A stretch of DNA of 64,000 nucleotides from the IMG/VR virus record IMGVR_UViG_3300006990_000020, positions 1 through 64,000 of that record; one strand, written 5' to 3'. Position 1 is the first letter of the stretch. The number at the start of each line of letters is the position of its first letter. The notes under the pieces were generated by a model. The model was not told the DNA's origin, ran no database searches, and saw only the letters and a program-made list of their open reading frames with translations. Below, piece after piece: positions 43,311 through 50,978 of the stretch. The position numbers were made by a program, and so were the translations under genes. The stretch is from a virus.

Positions 43311-44547
43311 AGTTTACTATCTCCAATCCAAATTCTTTTTTAATGTTATGTTTTTGAATAGTGTTGTGAATTGACTCATGCCAAAGATCAATTGTTGTGT
43401 CATAATCAAAAGCTTTTTTGGCGTATTGTTCAACTTTTTTACTCAATACAGACATGTTTTCTGGACTAATCTTAAACAAAGAAAAAATAGCTTTTGCTAC
43501 GTCGTGACAGTCAACATAATCTTCATATATGTAAGGAATACTTTGGCTTCCAGCAATTGACTTAACTTTTGGTTCAAGAGCAACTCCATTTTCTGAGTTG
43601 TCTTCAAAATCAACAACTTGTCTATATAAGCCTCCAGTTTTGGTAGCTATAATTGGGTTTCCAACTTGCATAGACTGTAATGTTGTTAGTCCAAAGCCTT
43701 CGTTATAACTGATGTTAATACACACGTCAGAAATATTATGAATTGTATTGATCAACTCATCACTTAACTTCTCAGCAGACAATGCTAAAGTATCAGTTAT
43801 ATCTAACATTTCAGCAACTGCAATGAGATTTTGTCCTGCTTTATCGTTCGGATTTGTATGTAACAAAAGAGTCACTCTGTCTCTTTCTACGTCACTTAAC
43901 ATGTCAACAAAATACTTCCAGGAAAGAAGAACATCAGCTGGTCGCTTTCTTTTACAATTTCTATTCATCCATAAACAAACAAAGTTGTCTTTTCTTTTCT
44001 CCCCTAGAATTCTTTCTTTTTCTGCTTGAATTTTATCAATAGACATTCTAAAAAACTCGTCTTGAGGAAATGCATGAGGAATAAATCTTGTTTTCTCTGG
44101 ATATTTTTTGCTACAAAGTTTATATGTCAAATAAGAGTGACAATTAATTGCGTCAGTTGCATCATATAAGGCGTCATTAAAGTTTGGATATGGTTCATTG
44201 TCCCAAACATGCCACCACAAAATAGGACACACTTGTTTAATCTCATCTTCAATCTCAAATAACCACTCAAAAAATCTAGGATCAGAAAAAATAATTAAAG
44301 CATCAGGCTTTTCATTTAAAAGAACAGATCTTAACAGCGTTTTGTTACCAAAACCATCTATTGGTTTAATTAAAAAGTTATCACATACCTTAACAGTATC
44401 ATAGTTGCTATGCTTAATAGCAGCCCCTAGTTGTATAAAAGTCATGTCTTTCTTTCCAAGAAGACCTTTAACTAAATAGTTTGTTTGAACACCTACACCG
44501 CTAGGTGATTGAGCATGGTCTGAAATTATTAGTATTTTCTTTTTCAT
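43303..44547 (-). CDS. glycosyltransferase, GT4 family (414 aa)
   Basis: The second GT-B enzyme starts KKKILIISDHAQSPSGVGVQ and has CPILWWHVWDNEPYPNFN (residues about 125-140), VCLWMNRNCKRKRPADVLLS near 190 and INISYNEGFGLTTLQSMQVG near 285. In the last motif the usual second glutamate of Glu-x7-Glu is replaced by glutamine (EGFGLTTLQ), a change seen in some active family members. It is longer than its partner and only distantly similar, so this is not a recent duplication. It lies seven bases after the nuclease gene, with AAGGAAA as ribosome site. The pair probably acts in one glycosylation pathway. Confidence 0.87.
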   Translation of the reverse strand: MKKKILIISDHAQSPSGVGVQTNYLVKGLLGKKDMTFIQLGAAIKHSNYDTVKVCDNFLIKPIDGFGNKTLLRSVLLNEKPDALIIFSDPRFFEWLFEIEDEIKQVCPILWWHVWDNEPYPNFNDALYDATDAINCHSYLTYKLCSKKYPEKTRFIPHAFPQDEFFRMSIDKIQAEKERILGEKRKDNFVCLWMNRNCKRKRPADVLLSWKYFVDMLSDVERDRVTLLLHTNPNDKAGQNLIAVAEMLDITDTLALSAEKLSDELINTIHNISDVCINISYNEGFGLTTLQSMQVGNPIIATKTGGLYRQVVDFEDNSENGVALEPKVKSIAGSQSIPYIYEDYVDCHDVAKAIFSLFKISPENMSVLSKKVEQYAKKAFDYDTTIDLWHESIHNTIQKHNIKKEFGLEIVNFD

Positions 44548-44553
44548 GTTTCC

Positions 44554-45393
44554 TTACGTACAATGGTCAGTTTCAGGTTTATTGAATTCGCAAAACATAC
44601 AAGAATTTTTATTCTTGAGATACATTCCTTTTTCAACAGTTTTAATCATACTTCTTACAAGTTTGTTACTTTTATCTAAAGTTTTAGGGCCACTAGAAAC
44701 TTTTATTAACTGACATGATTTTCCGACTTTTTTTACTTTTTTAAGTAAAACAAAACCACACTGTATTTTTTTCATATCAATATGATTTTTTGTTCCCCAG
44801 AAATATTTATATAGTACGACTTGAGCGTGGGTCAAAAAGTCTCTTTGTTTGTCTAAAGACCAACCTCTTCCATTTGAAGTCTTCCAGTCAATAACCCAGT
44901 ACTTATAGTCGCCTGCATGTGGAACTTTGATAATACAGTCGATAAAGCCTTTAAACTTTGTTGTTAAACCTGGAATATTTTCATACAAATCTTCCTCAGC
45001 ACTTACAAACTCCCATCCAGGAAATGTTGTGTCTAAAAAGTCAGGTAAAGATAATAAACTAGCTTCAGACCAATCAGTCCAGTCTTTTTGTTTGTTATGC
45101 TTGTACTTCCATCCTTGAAGTTCAGCTCTTATCTTTTGTAATTGTATAAAATCTTCAGAGTCAAATCCATGTTCTTCCCAAGCAAGACGAATTTTTTCTT
45201 TAGTTTCATCTATTTTTAATTCTTTTGTTTTTAAGAAATGCTCGCATGCGTCATGAATAATCGTTCCATAATGCAAATGAGGAGATTCCTCAAAAGTTTT
45301 TAGCTTATCAACATATAAGAGCTTGTGGCGCCATCCACATTCTTTCCACTGTCGTACTTCTGAATATGAGATATGTTCTTTTAAAATAGTCAT
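44554..45393 (-). CDS. PD-(D/E)XK nuclease with Cas4/AddB-type iron-sulfur cysteines (279 aa)
   Basis: The start is the ATG at 45393 (MTILKEHISYSE), with GCGAGG about seven bases upstream; the longer frame begins with TTG and lacks a site. Nuclease motifs appear in order: TIIHDACEHF (His47), FKGFIDCII (Asp152), WVIDWKTS (Asp169, Lys171) and the QVVLYKY helix (Gln191). One cysteine near the N-terminus (KECGWR, Cys19) and three at the C-terminus (CMFCEF plus the penultimate Cys; 265, 268, 278) give the 1+3 pattern that binds a 4Fe-4S cluster in Cas4, AddB and related RecB-type nucleases. There is no CRISPR array or cas gene nearby, so a replication or recombination exonuclease is likely. Confidence 0.85.
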   Translation of the reverse strand: MTILKEHISYSEVRQWKECGWRHKLLYVDKLKTFEESPHLHYGTIIHDACEHFLKTKELKIDETKEKIRLAWEEHGFDSEDFIQLQKIRAELQGWKYKHNKQKDWTDWSEASLLSLPDFLDTTFPGWEFVSAEEDLYENIPGLTTKFKGFIDCIIKVPHAGDYKYWVIDWKTSNGRGWSLDKQRDFLTHAQVVLYKYFWGTKNHIDMKKIQCGFVLLKKVKKVGKSCQLIKVSSGPKTLDKSNKLVRSMIKTVEKGMYLKNKNSCMFCEFNKPETDHCT

Positions 45394-45554
45394 TATAGAC
45401 CTCGCTTTCAAATAATATTGTATGATGCCAACGAATATTTTAAAAACTTAATATGAATACTTAGTAAATGCTTAGCTTGTTTAATATTTAGTATGTACAG
45501 CTTTATATATATTTAATCGATTAAAATTCATATTCTTAAGAAAGGAATTACAAT
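45394..45554. promoter_or_regulatory. 161-base divergent intergenic region
   Basis: This gap separates the leftward nuclease operon from the rightward fibre gene, so it should contain promoters for both strands. On the plus strand there are AATACTTAGTAA (45456-45467) and AATATTTAGTAT (45483-45494), both variants of the recurring intergenic 12-mer, then CTTTATATATATTTAATC around 45510 as a possible -10 region, and AAGAAAGGA before the ATG at 45555. The left side contains CAATATTATTTG before GCGAGG. I see no hairpin terminator and no gene. Confidence 0.4.
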
Positions 45555-47063
45555 ATGGCAACATATACAGATCAACTGGTTGTGTACAGTGCAGGATCGT
45601 TAAAGAAGATGGGAGACAGTGAAACGATCGAAATTCACGGAATTACAGTTCCCGATGGTGGTCTAACACTTGCATCTACTGTAGTAACTTCAACTGCAGA
45701 TGAACTTAACTTTCTTGACGGCGCGACTTCTGCTAACAATACAGCAGACAAAGCTGCTATTCTAGGAACGAGTGGTAATCTAGATATTACTGGCAATCTA
45801 GATATTACTGGCAATTTAACAGTAAACGGTACTACTACGACTGTTAATTCAACAACTTTGACAGTCGATGATAAAAACCTTGAGCTTGGAAGTGTTGACA
45901 CCCCAACAGACACCACCGCTGATGGTGGGGGTATTACGCTAAAAGGTGCAACAGACAAAACATTATCTTGGGTCAACTCAACAGACTCATGGACTTCTTC
46001 TGAGCACCTTGATCTTGCTAGTGGTAAAGATTTTAAAATTGCAAACAGTTCAGTTCTGAGTGCTACAACATTAGGCTCAGCTGTAGTTTCTTCTTCGCTA
46101 ACTAGTGTTGGTACACTTACATCACTTGCTGTTGATAACATTAGAGTTGATGGTACTACAATTGGTCATGTTGATGATATTGATCTTATTACATTAACAG
46201 ATGGACTCGTTACAGTTGCAGGAGAAATAAGTGTAACTACTCTTGATATTGGTGGGACAAATGTTACGTCAACAGCAGCAGATTTAAACATTTTAGATGG
46301 CGTAACAGCAACTGCAGCAGAACTCAACACCCTTGATGGTGGCACAAGCGCAAGTTCTATTACAGTTGTTGATGGAGATAGAGTTGTCATGAATGACAAT
46401 GGGACGATGCTGCAAGTTGCAGCTTCAACACTTAAATCCTATTTCCAGACAAATGTAACAGCTTCATCAATCGCCGCTGATGATATTGGTGCAGGTGATG
46501 CCGCGGTCGAGATCACAACTACTTCGGGTAACATATTGATTGATGCGCCATCTGGTCAAAGCATTGATCTTCAAGTTAATAATAGTAACGTTGTAGAGAT
46601 TGCAAGTGATGAAGTAACTATAAGTCAAAAACTTGTTCTTGATGCTAGCGCAGGAATCACACTACCTGTTAGTCCTGCAAACTCAGCGATCTCTTCAGGC
46701 GATATTATTTCTCTTTCGATTGGCGGCGGAGCGTCTGCGGGAGCTGACTTGGCAGATGCAGACGCTGGTGCAGAGACTGTGCAAATACCGGCTGGGGTTG
46801 CACTAGATGCTGTTAGTGGTGCATCAGGCGGCACTTTAGACTGTCATACAATTTCCGGATCAAAAATTACTGTTAATTTAGCATCTGCTGAAACAATTGA
46901 TCTAGGTATGCCTGTTTATCTTTCGACTACAGCAGGAAAAGCCACAGGGACAGTCCCGACTTCAGGATATGTTTACGAGCTTGGAATCTCACTAGCTGTA
47001 GTGAGCTCTGCATCTACAGCATCAATTCTCTGGAGGCCGCAATTTATTGCTGATCTTGGTTAA
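45555..47063 (+). CDS. tail-fibre-like structural protein (502 aa), plus strand
   Basis: The protein is Thr/Ser/Ala/Gly-rich and repetitive: three copies of an Ala-x-x-Leu-Asn-x-Leu-Asp-Gly motif (ADELNFLDGATSA near 52, ADLNILDGVTA near 234, AELNTLDGGTSA near 250), LDITGNLDITGNLTVNG (75-91) and VNSTTLTVDDKNLELG, all typical of phage fibre and whisker proteins with trimeric beta structure. The C-terminus GMPVYLSTTAGKATGTVPTS then LWRPQFIADLG is a common ending of marine phage fibres. No receptor-binding tip domain is recognisable. Unlike nearly all other structural genes it is on the plus strand, with its own AAAGGA site, so it is transcribed separately. Confidence 0.83.
   Translation: MATYTDQLVVYSAGSLKKMGDSETIEIHGITVPDGGLTLASTVVTSTADELNFLDGATSANNTADKAAILGTSGNLDITGNLDITGNLTVNGTTTTVNSTTLTVDDKNLELGSVDTPTDTTADGGGITLKGATDKTLSWVNSTDSWTSSEHLDLASGKDFKIANSSVLSATTLGSAVVSSSLTSVGTLTSLAVDNIRVDGTTIGHVDDIDLITLTDGLVTVAGEISVTTLDIGGTNVTSTAADLNILDGVTATAAELNTLDGGTSASSITVVDGDRVVMNDNGTMLQVAASTLKSYFQTNVTASSIAADDIGAGDAAVEITTTSGNILIDAPSGQSIDLQVNNSNVVEIASDEVTISQKLVLDASAGITLPVSPANSAISSGDIISLSIGGGASAGADLADADAGAETVQIPAGVALDAVSGASGGTLDCHTISGSKITVNLASAETIDLGMPVYLSTTAGKATGTVPTSGYVYELGISLAVVSSASTASILWRPQFIADLG
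45780..45815 (+). repeat. 18-bp perfect tandem repeat (two copies)
   Basis: CTAGATATTACTGGCAAT is repeated head to tail at 45780-45797 and 45798-45815, encoding LDITGN twice in the fibre-like protein. Being a multiple of three, gain or loss of a copy by slippage would keep the frame and only change fibre length. Confidence 0.8.
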
Positions 47064-47159
47064 TTAAGGTAAATAATTAGCAACACAAGTGTCTAATCAT
47101 TTAAACTCTTAGTCTATTAACAGATATAATTAATATTTAGTTAATAAACAGGAGTTTTT
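47064..47159 (+). promoter_or_regulatory. 96-base intergenic region with recurring elements
   Basis: There is no gene here. The plus strand has AATAATTAGCAA (47072-47083) just after the fibre stop, GATATAATTAATATTTAG (around 47123-47140) which holds a possible -10 box, an inverted repeat TATTAAC/GTTAATA (47115-47121 and 47140-47146), and CAGGAG before the ATG at 47160. TTAACAGATATAA also occurs on the minus strand of the 53844-53908 gap. A promoter for the two small downstream genes is likely. Confidence 0.35.
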
Positions 47160-47504
47160 ATGTATAACAAAGAAGTAAAAATTGGCTTAGGTGAAGCTGT
47201 TTCTAGACTTCTCAAGCTTGAACTGACTAGAATTAATGGTCTTTACAAGATGCCTGAGCTAGCAGTTAAAGAAAGAGACATGCTTTTTGAAGCGCTAAAT
47301 GAGATTAAAATTAATTTAGGCTTCGATTGTGACGGTGATGGCGTACCAGACACAGTTGAGATATTTGAACAAAGTGCTAGCACATCATGCTGTAGAATAT
47401 CAAGCCTATCAGAAACGTCTGCTGAAAAGGTGGAAGTTAAGCCTGTTGAGGTTCCTAAGAAGTCTGCCCGCGGCAGACGCAAAAAATCAAAGAAGCAATC
47501 ATAG
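47160..47504 (+). CDS. small protein with Ca-binding DxDGDGxPD motif and basic tail (114 aa)
   Basis: The N-terminal 60 residues are helical (LGEAVSRLLKLELTRINGLY, then MLFEALNEIKINLG). Next comes DCDGDGVPDTVEIF (residues about 60-73), which matches the calcium-binding loop of thrombospondin type 3 and dockerin-like repeats: Asp at positions 1, 3, 5 and 9 with a following Glu. Two adjacent cysteines follow (STSCCRIS). The last 25 residues are strongly basic (KKSARGRRKKSKKQS), suggesting nucleic-acid or membrane-surface contact. A single such loop is rare in a protein this small. The ribosome site CAGGAG is clear. I do not recognise a family. Confidence 0.75.
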   Translation: MYNKEVKIGLGEAVSRLLKLELTRINGLYKMPELAVKERDMLFEALNEIKINLGFDCDGDGVPDTVEIFEQSASTSCCRISSLSETSAEKVEVKPVEVPKKSARGRRKKSKKQS

Positions 47505-47516
47505 GAGTAACCAGAA

Positions 47517-47792
47517 ATGACACTGTTTGAACTTTTGGCTTGTTATGGCCTAACCTTTGGATTGATGAATAAAACATTGTGGCTTCAAAACAGATCACAA
47601 TTTGCTTCATCTTTATTGAACTGCTCTTACTGTACAGGATTTCACAGTGGATGGATCATATATTTAATATCATATCTCAACAAACTAGACGTCAAAGACA
47701 GTAGCAACTTAAAAAATTTAATACTGTACTCTTTTGCTAGCGCATGCTTCTGTTATGTTCTAGATGTCTTTGTACAAAAAATAGAAGAATAG
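47517..47792 (+). CDS. small membrane protein with CxxCTGFHxGW motif, DUF1360-like (91 aa)
   Basis: The protein has hydrophobic segments at residues 1-16 (LFELLACYGLTFGLM), about 43-58 (GWIIYLISYL) and about 68-84 (LILYSFASACFCYVLDVF). Between the first two lies LLNCSYCTGFHSGW, resembling the Cys-x-x-Cys-x-Gly-Phe/Trp motif of DUF1360 proteins found in phages and Bacillus. Their function is unknown. It is co-transcribed with the Ca-motif gene (thirteen bases apart, ATAGGAG site) and ends eight bases before the end of a convergent minus-strand gene. Confidence 0.75.
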   Translation: MTLFELLACYGLTFGLMNKTLWLQNRSQFASSLLNCSYCTGFHSGWIIYLISYLNKLDVKDSSNLKNLILYSFASACFCYVLDVFVQKIEE

Positions 47793-47799
47793 AGAACAA

Positions 47800-48321
47800 T
47801 CAAGACCAAATGTCATCTTCATCTAACTCAATGTCATTTGCAACCTCATAATTCTGATAGAATGTTTCAACTTCTGGCAGCGCTTTATTGTCTAAATCAA
47901 TAGTTATACTATGCTCTTCGTTTGTGCTTAAAACATTAATTGTTTTAGTTGAAATATTGTTTTTTGCAACAACGTTGTTTGTATATGAATAAGACAAATT
48001 GTTGTCTACAGTCAAAGTACTTTCATTTCCTATGAAAGAATCAGAAAGCTGCCTTTGAGAACTTGAAGAGGAAACGTTAGCGAATGCGAAACCTAGGTTG
48101 ACATAGCTAACAGCAGGATGAGATAAGTTTTGAATAACATTGATTGATATAGAACTGTTTGTTCGAATCAGACTTTTACTGTTTGTATAAGATAGAGTTG
48201 GAGTATACTCAACATTACTATACGCAGAAGAATATTCGCTACTGTTAGCCATTCCTCTTTTCTCATTGTCAACAAAAATCGATGCTGAGTTTTTAGCTCT
48301 ACTTATACCTGTAAGACTCAT
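47800..48321 (-). CDS. hypothetical virion-like protein (173 aa)
   Basis: A Ser/Asn/Thr-rich protein of 173 residues with beta-strand character (SIRTNSS-like segments, YVNLGFAFANVSSSSS near 75-90) and an acidic C-terminus (NDIELDEDDIWS). There is no cysteine and no membrane segment. It is the last gene of the leftward fibre operon and shares the composition of the fibre proteins, so it may be a fibre-associated or chaperone-like component. AAGGA precedes the ATG. No homology is recognised. Confidence 0.68.
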   Translation of the reverse strand: MSLTGISRAKNSASIFVDNEKRGMANSSEYSSAYSNVEYTPTLSYTNSKSLIRTNSSISINVIQNLSHPAVSYVNLGFAFANVSSSSSQRQLSDSFIGNESTLTVDNNLSYSYTNNVVAKNNISTKTINVLSTNEEHSITIDLDNKALPEVETFYQNYEVANDIELDEDDIWS

Positions 48322-48335
48322 ATCTATAATCCTTC

Positions 48336-50288
48336 TTAAAGACTGAATGCTGCTGATATTGATATTGGACCGGGACCACTCACAGTAATAGGAACGTTTG
48401 TATCAGTTGTAGTTGTTGTTGTTACTGTGATTGAAGTAGAACTGTTACTTGTAAACTGTGCATTGGCGCCGTCAATTTTAAGTTGTACGCTTTTTGCGAT
48501 CCTAGCACTGCTACTATCATATGCATTAACATTTACAGACGTCGAGATGTTTGAACCTGAGTAAGTTAGGGATGTATTTGCAAAGTCTATTGTAACTGTG
48601 CTCGGTAAAGCGTCTGCTATTAAGTGCACTTTATGATCGATGACAGCAAAAGTACTATCAATAGAATTTGATACTGCTGTAGTGTTGTCTGCTTTTGAAG
48701 AAAGCCCTATTATTCTTCCACTACTATCCTGTGTAACTCCTACAAAGTCTCCAGGCTCAGAAGCTGTCTCAGACCAGCCGTTATTCCATGTATAAATCTT
48801 TAATTCACCAGAAGTCACAACTGCTATTTTGTTTCTGTCTGTATTCAAGTGAACAAAATCAAATGCATTCACTTGGATTGAGCTATGAAAAGTTAAACTT
48901 GAAAAGTCTGTGCTATCAATTTGATATGATACCATATTTTTCGCAGTAGCGCTTTGACGTGCGACTCCTGCTGGAGAGCTGTATGATGGCAAATAATGTA
49001 GATAATAACTGCCACTAACTTCTGTAATGAAAAGATTAGAACGCGTCATCGCTCCCAAATTATCGCTAGAAGTTAGTGGATAAGTTAAATAGTCTGTAAC
49101 TGAGCCTGATGGGTATACCATAGAGCAGTTATTTGCTGTTAATGATCCTGCATTAGAATTTGATGATTTATCCCACTGTAGATAGAGAAAGCTGATTTCA
49201 AAAGATTCATTAGCTACTGGATAGTAAGCATAACAAATATCAGTTTCACCGCTAATAGGCGAATCTATAAACTGTGAAGCTCTTGCTCTAAGCATAACCT
49301 TTACAGCTGCTGATGCTGTGGTAATATTAGACTTTGTTATTGTTGCAACAGTGTTTATTGTTCCACTTGAAACGTCATAAGATTCTGCAGTGAATATATT
49401 ATCTACTCTATTTTCAAACGTAGCATTTTGTTGAGCGTAACTATTTGAGTTTTCATGAGTTTCTAGAAACATTAGAGTGTTGTCGTTATTTTTACCGCAA
49501 TAGTAAAAATTATTTGGCTCAAAATCGTCGTAAGCGCCGCCAATACTCGAGGCACCTTGATTAGGACTTAATATTGTAGTTTGATCATTTAAAACCAAAC
49601 TCCCGTCATCTTCTACAGTCTCATAAGAAGCTCTAGAAACGTGATTAGCTAGTGTTTTGAAATAATAAGAACTGTGAGAATCATATCGCGCGTGATAAGA
49701 AATAAAGTATATATACTTGTTTGCTGTATCAACATAAACAGGATATTTGTGACCGTGGAAATTTTGGCTTTGAATAGTTGACAAGCCAGTAGCAACGGCA
49801 TCTGGGTTGGAAAAATCATTTCCTTCTACAAAGAAATATGTTTGTGCATAAGGCATATAAGTTTGAACACCGTAAGGCAGCATAATCAAATGAAAGTTTT
49901 TTCCACCTGTAGAAGTAAAACTAAAAACGTTTGAAGACATATTCAGAGTTTGATCTGATTCTAAATTATGATCTCTGCTACCCATACTGCTATAGAAACT
50001 TATTGGGCCACCTAGAGAGTTTCCTGTATTTTGACCTGTTTGCAAGCTAGGCGCTTTAGCAATAAGAGCTGAGGCAATAAATCCATTGACTAATTCTTCT
50101 TTAACTTTGTTATTTAAAAGCGCTGTGCATGGTTTTTCAAATAATGGATAGAGTGTATTAGCATCGTATGGACGACTGTCTATCCATAACGTGCTGTCAC
50201 TTGGGTTAATAACTACACCCGTATTAGTTTCTCCTGCTGAATATCTGTTGCCTTTTTTTGTTACATTAAATTTTTTAAATATTGCCAT
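48336..50288 (-). CDS. virion protein, possible propeller plus C-terminal Ig-like domain (650 aa)
   Basis: It starts MAIFKKFNVTKKGNRYSAGE and includes STLWIDSRPYDANTLYPLFE (near 31-50). Residues about 130-540 contain repeated short strands ending in Trp/Tyr and Asp-Ser pairs (for example WNNGWSETASEPGDFVGVTQ then DSSGRIIGLSSKAD), which would suit a beta-propeller or a large beta-helix. The C-terminal 90 residues (VTIDFANTSLTYSGSNISTS, then SVQLKIDGANAQFTS) look like a bacterial Ig-like fold. A receptor-binding or adhesin role in the fibre operon is plausible. The ATG overlaps the stop of the 82-residue gene as TAATG. Confidence 0.75.
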   Translation of the reverse strand: MAIFKKFNVTKKGNRYSAGETNTGVVINPSDSTLWIDSRPYDANTLYPLFEKPCTALLNNKVKEELVNGFIASALIAKAPSLQTGQNTGNSLGGPISFYSSMGSRDHNLESDQTLNMSSNVFSFTSTGGKNFHLIMLPYGVQTYMPYAQTYFFVEGNDFSNPDAVATGLSTIQSQNFHGHKYPVYVDTANKYIYFISYHARYDSHSSYYFKTLANHVSRASYETVEDDGSLVLNDQTTILSPNQGASSIGGAYDDFEPNNFYYCGKNNDNTLMFLETHENSNSYAQQNATFENRVDNIFTAESYDVSSGTINTVATITKSNITTASAAVKVMLRARASQFIDSPISGETDICYAYYPVANESFEISFLYLQWDKSSNSNAGSLTANNCSMVYPSGSVTDYLTYPLTSSDNLGAMTRSNLFITEVSGSYYLHYLPSYSSPAGVARQSATAKNMVSYQIDSTDFSSLTFHSSIQVNAFDFVHLNTDRNKIAVVTSGELKIYTWNNGWSETASEPGDFVGVTQDSSGRIIGLSSKADNTTAVSNSIDSTFAVIDHKVHLIADALPSTVTIDFANTSLTYSGSNISTSVNVNAYDSSSARIAKSVQLKIDGANAQFTSNSSTSITVTTTTTTDTNVPITVSGPGPISISAAFSL

Positions 50289-50536
50289 TATTCTTCTTCT
50301 CCCAAAGGTGACTCAGTGTCAATTCTTCTAGCAAGACTATTTGTTAAAAACCAACTGTAAGCTTCATTAATATTAGCAAAAGGCGCATTTCTAGGTGATC
50401 CGGGAATAGAAGGATTACCAATAGTCTTTTTAATGAGAATACCATTGTGATCTTTGATCAAGAGGTCACCGCTAATTATTTCTAGATTTACATAAATAGG
50501 TAAGCCGTTTTCATCGACATTTATTTGATGTTTCAT
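50288..50536 (-). CDS. small hypothetical protein in the fibre operon (82 aa)
   Basis: The 82-residue protein (MKHQINVDENGLPIYVNLEI ...) is mostly beta-like for the first half, followed by ANINEAYSWFLTNSLARRID and an acidic end. It has no cysteine or membrane segment. It is coupled to the 650-residue gene by a TAATG junction. The ribosome site is weak (GTGAG about 14 bases away). An attachment or chaperone function for the adhesin-like partner is a guess. Confidence 0.65.
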   Translation of the reverse strand: MKHQINVDENGLPIYVNLEIISGDLLIKDHNGILIKKTIGNPSIPGSPRNAPFANINEAYSWFLTNSLARRIDTESPLGEEE

Positions 50537-50562
50537 AATATTTAAATACTCACTTTCTATCT

Positions 50563-50943
50563 TTAAGAATTTTTATAGAGAAAGCTAATTATTGCTTCTC
50601 CACCAGGGTCGCTTGATGTTGTAGATACGACACTATATGTTACTTCGTCACCTGCACTAATAGGAAAAGAAAAAACTGCGTTCGTTTCTTGACTCACATC
50701 ATTTGCAGCAAAAACAGCATCAAAAATAATAGCTTGACTTGAAGAGCCAATGTTTTTATAAAATCTTAAAATAGTACTTCCCGTTCCCGTTGCATTATCT
50801 TTCAATTCACAAACGATCTTGTTTAAAACAATATCGATTTTAGGCACCCAAGGAGTACTACTATTACCGACATTAAACTTCTTTTTAATATAAAGATCTT
50901 TTTGAAACGTTTCTTTATATTGAATTTGTTGTATATAAGTCAT
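50563..50943 (-). CDS. small beta-rich virion protein (126 aa)
   Basis: This 126-residue protein has IDIVLNKIVCELKDNATGTG then STILRFYKNIGSSSQAIIFD and a C-terminal strand pair AGDEVTYSVVSTTSSDPGGE and AIISFLYKNS, a compact beta-sandwich pattern seen in phage fibre-tip and head-decoration proteins. The ribosome site GAGGAAAGG is unusually far (about 17 bases) from the ATG at 50943. It lies directly downstream of the 954-residue fibre gene, so it may be a fibre tip or assembly partner; this is inferred from position. Confidence 0.68.
   Translation of the reverse strand: MTYIQQIQYKETFQKDLYIKKKFNVGNSSTPWVPKIDIVLNKIVCELKDNATGTGSTILRFYKNIGSSSQAIIFDAVFAANDVSQETNAVFSFPISAGDEVTYSVVSTTSSDPGGEAIISFLYKNS
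50582..50593 (-). promoter_or_regulatory. AATAATTAGCTT element near the end of the 126-aa gene
   Basis: This near copy of the recurring 12-mer lies inside the last codons of the 126-residue gene, about 45 bases before the 82-residue gene start. It is the loop of an imperfect hairpin (GAGAAGC / GCTTTCTC on the minus strand). Being in coding sequence it is weaker evidence than the other copies. Confidence 0.2.
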
Positions 50944-50978
50944 TATATTTAATTAATACCTTTCCTCTTCAACCTAAC

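Noticed and set aside
44554-45393. Cas4 of a phage-borne CRISPR system
   Set aside because: The nuclease has the Cas4/AddB cysteine pattern, but no direct-repeat array, cas1 or cas2 gene is in the window.
47462-47478. GC-rich hairpin (GTCTGCC / GGCAGAC, three-base loop) near the end of the 114-residue gene
   Set aside because: No T-tract follows on either strand and the stem is only seven pairs; it encodes the basic Ala-Arg-Gly-Arg tail. Not a terminator.
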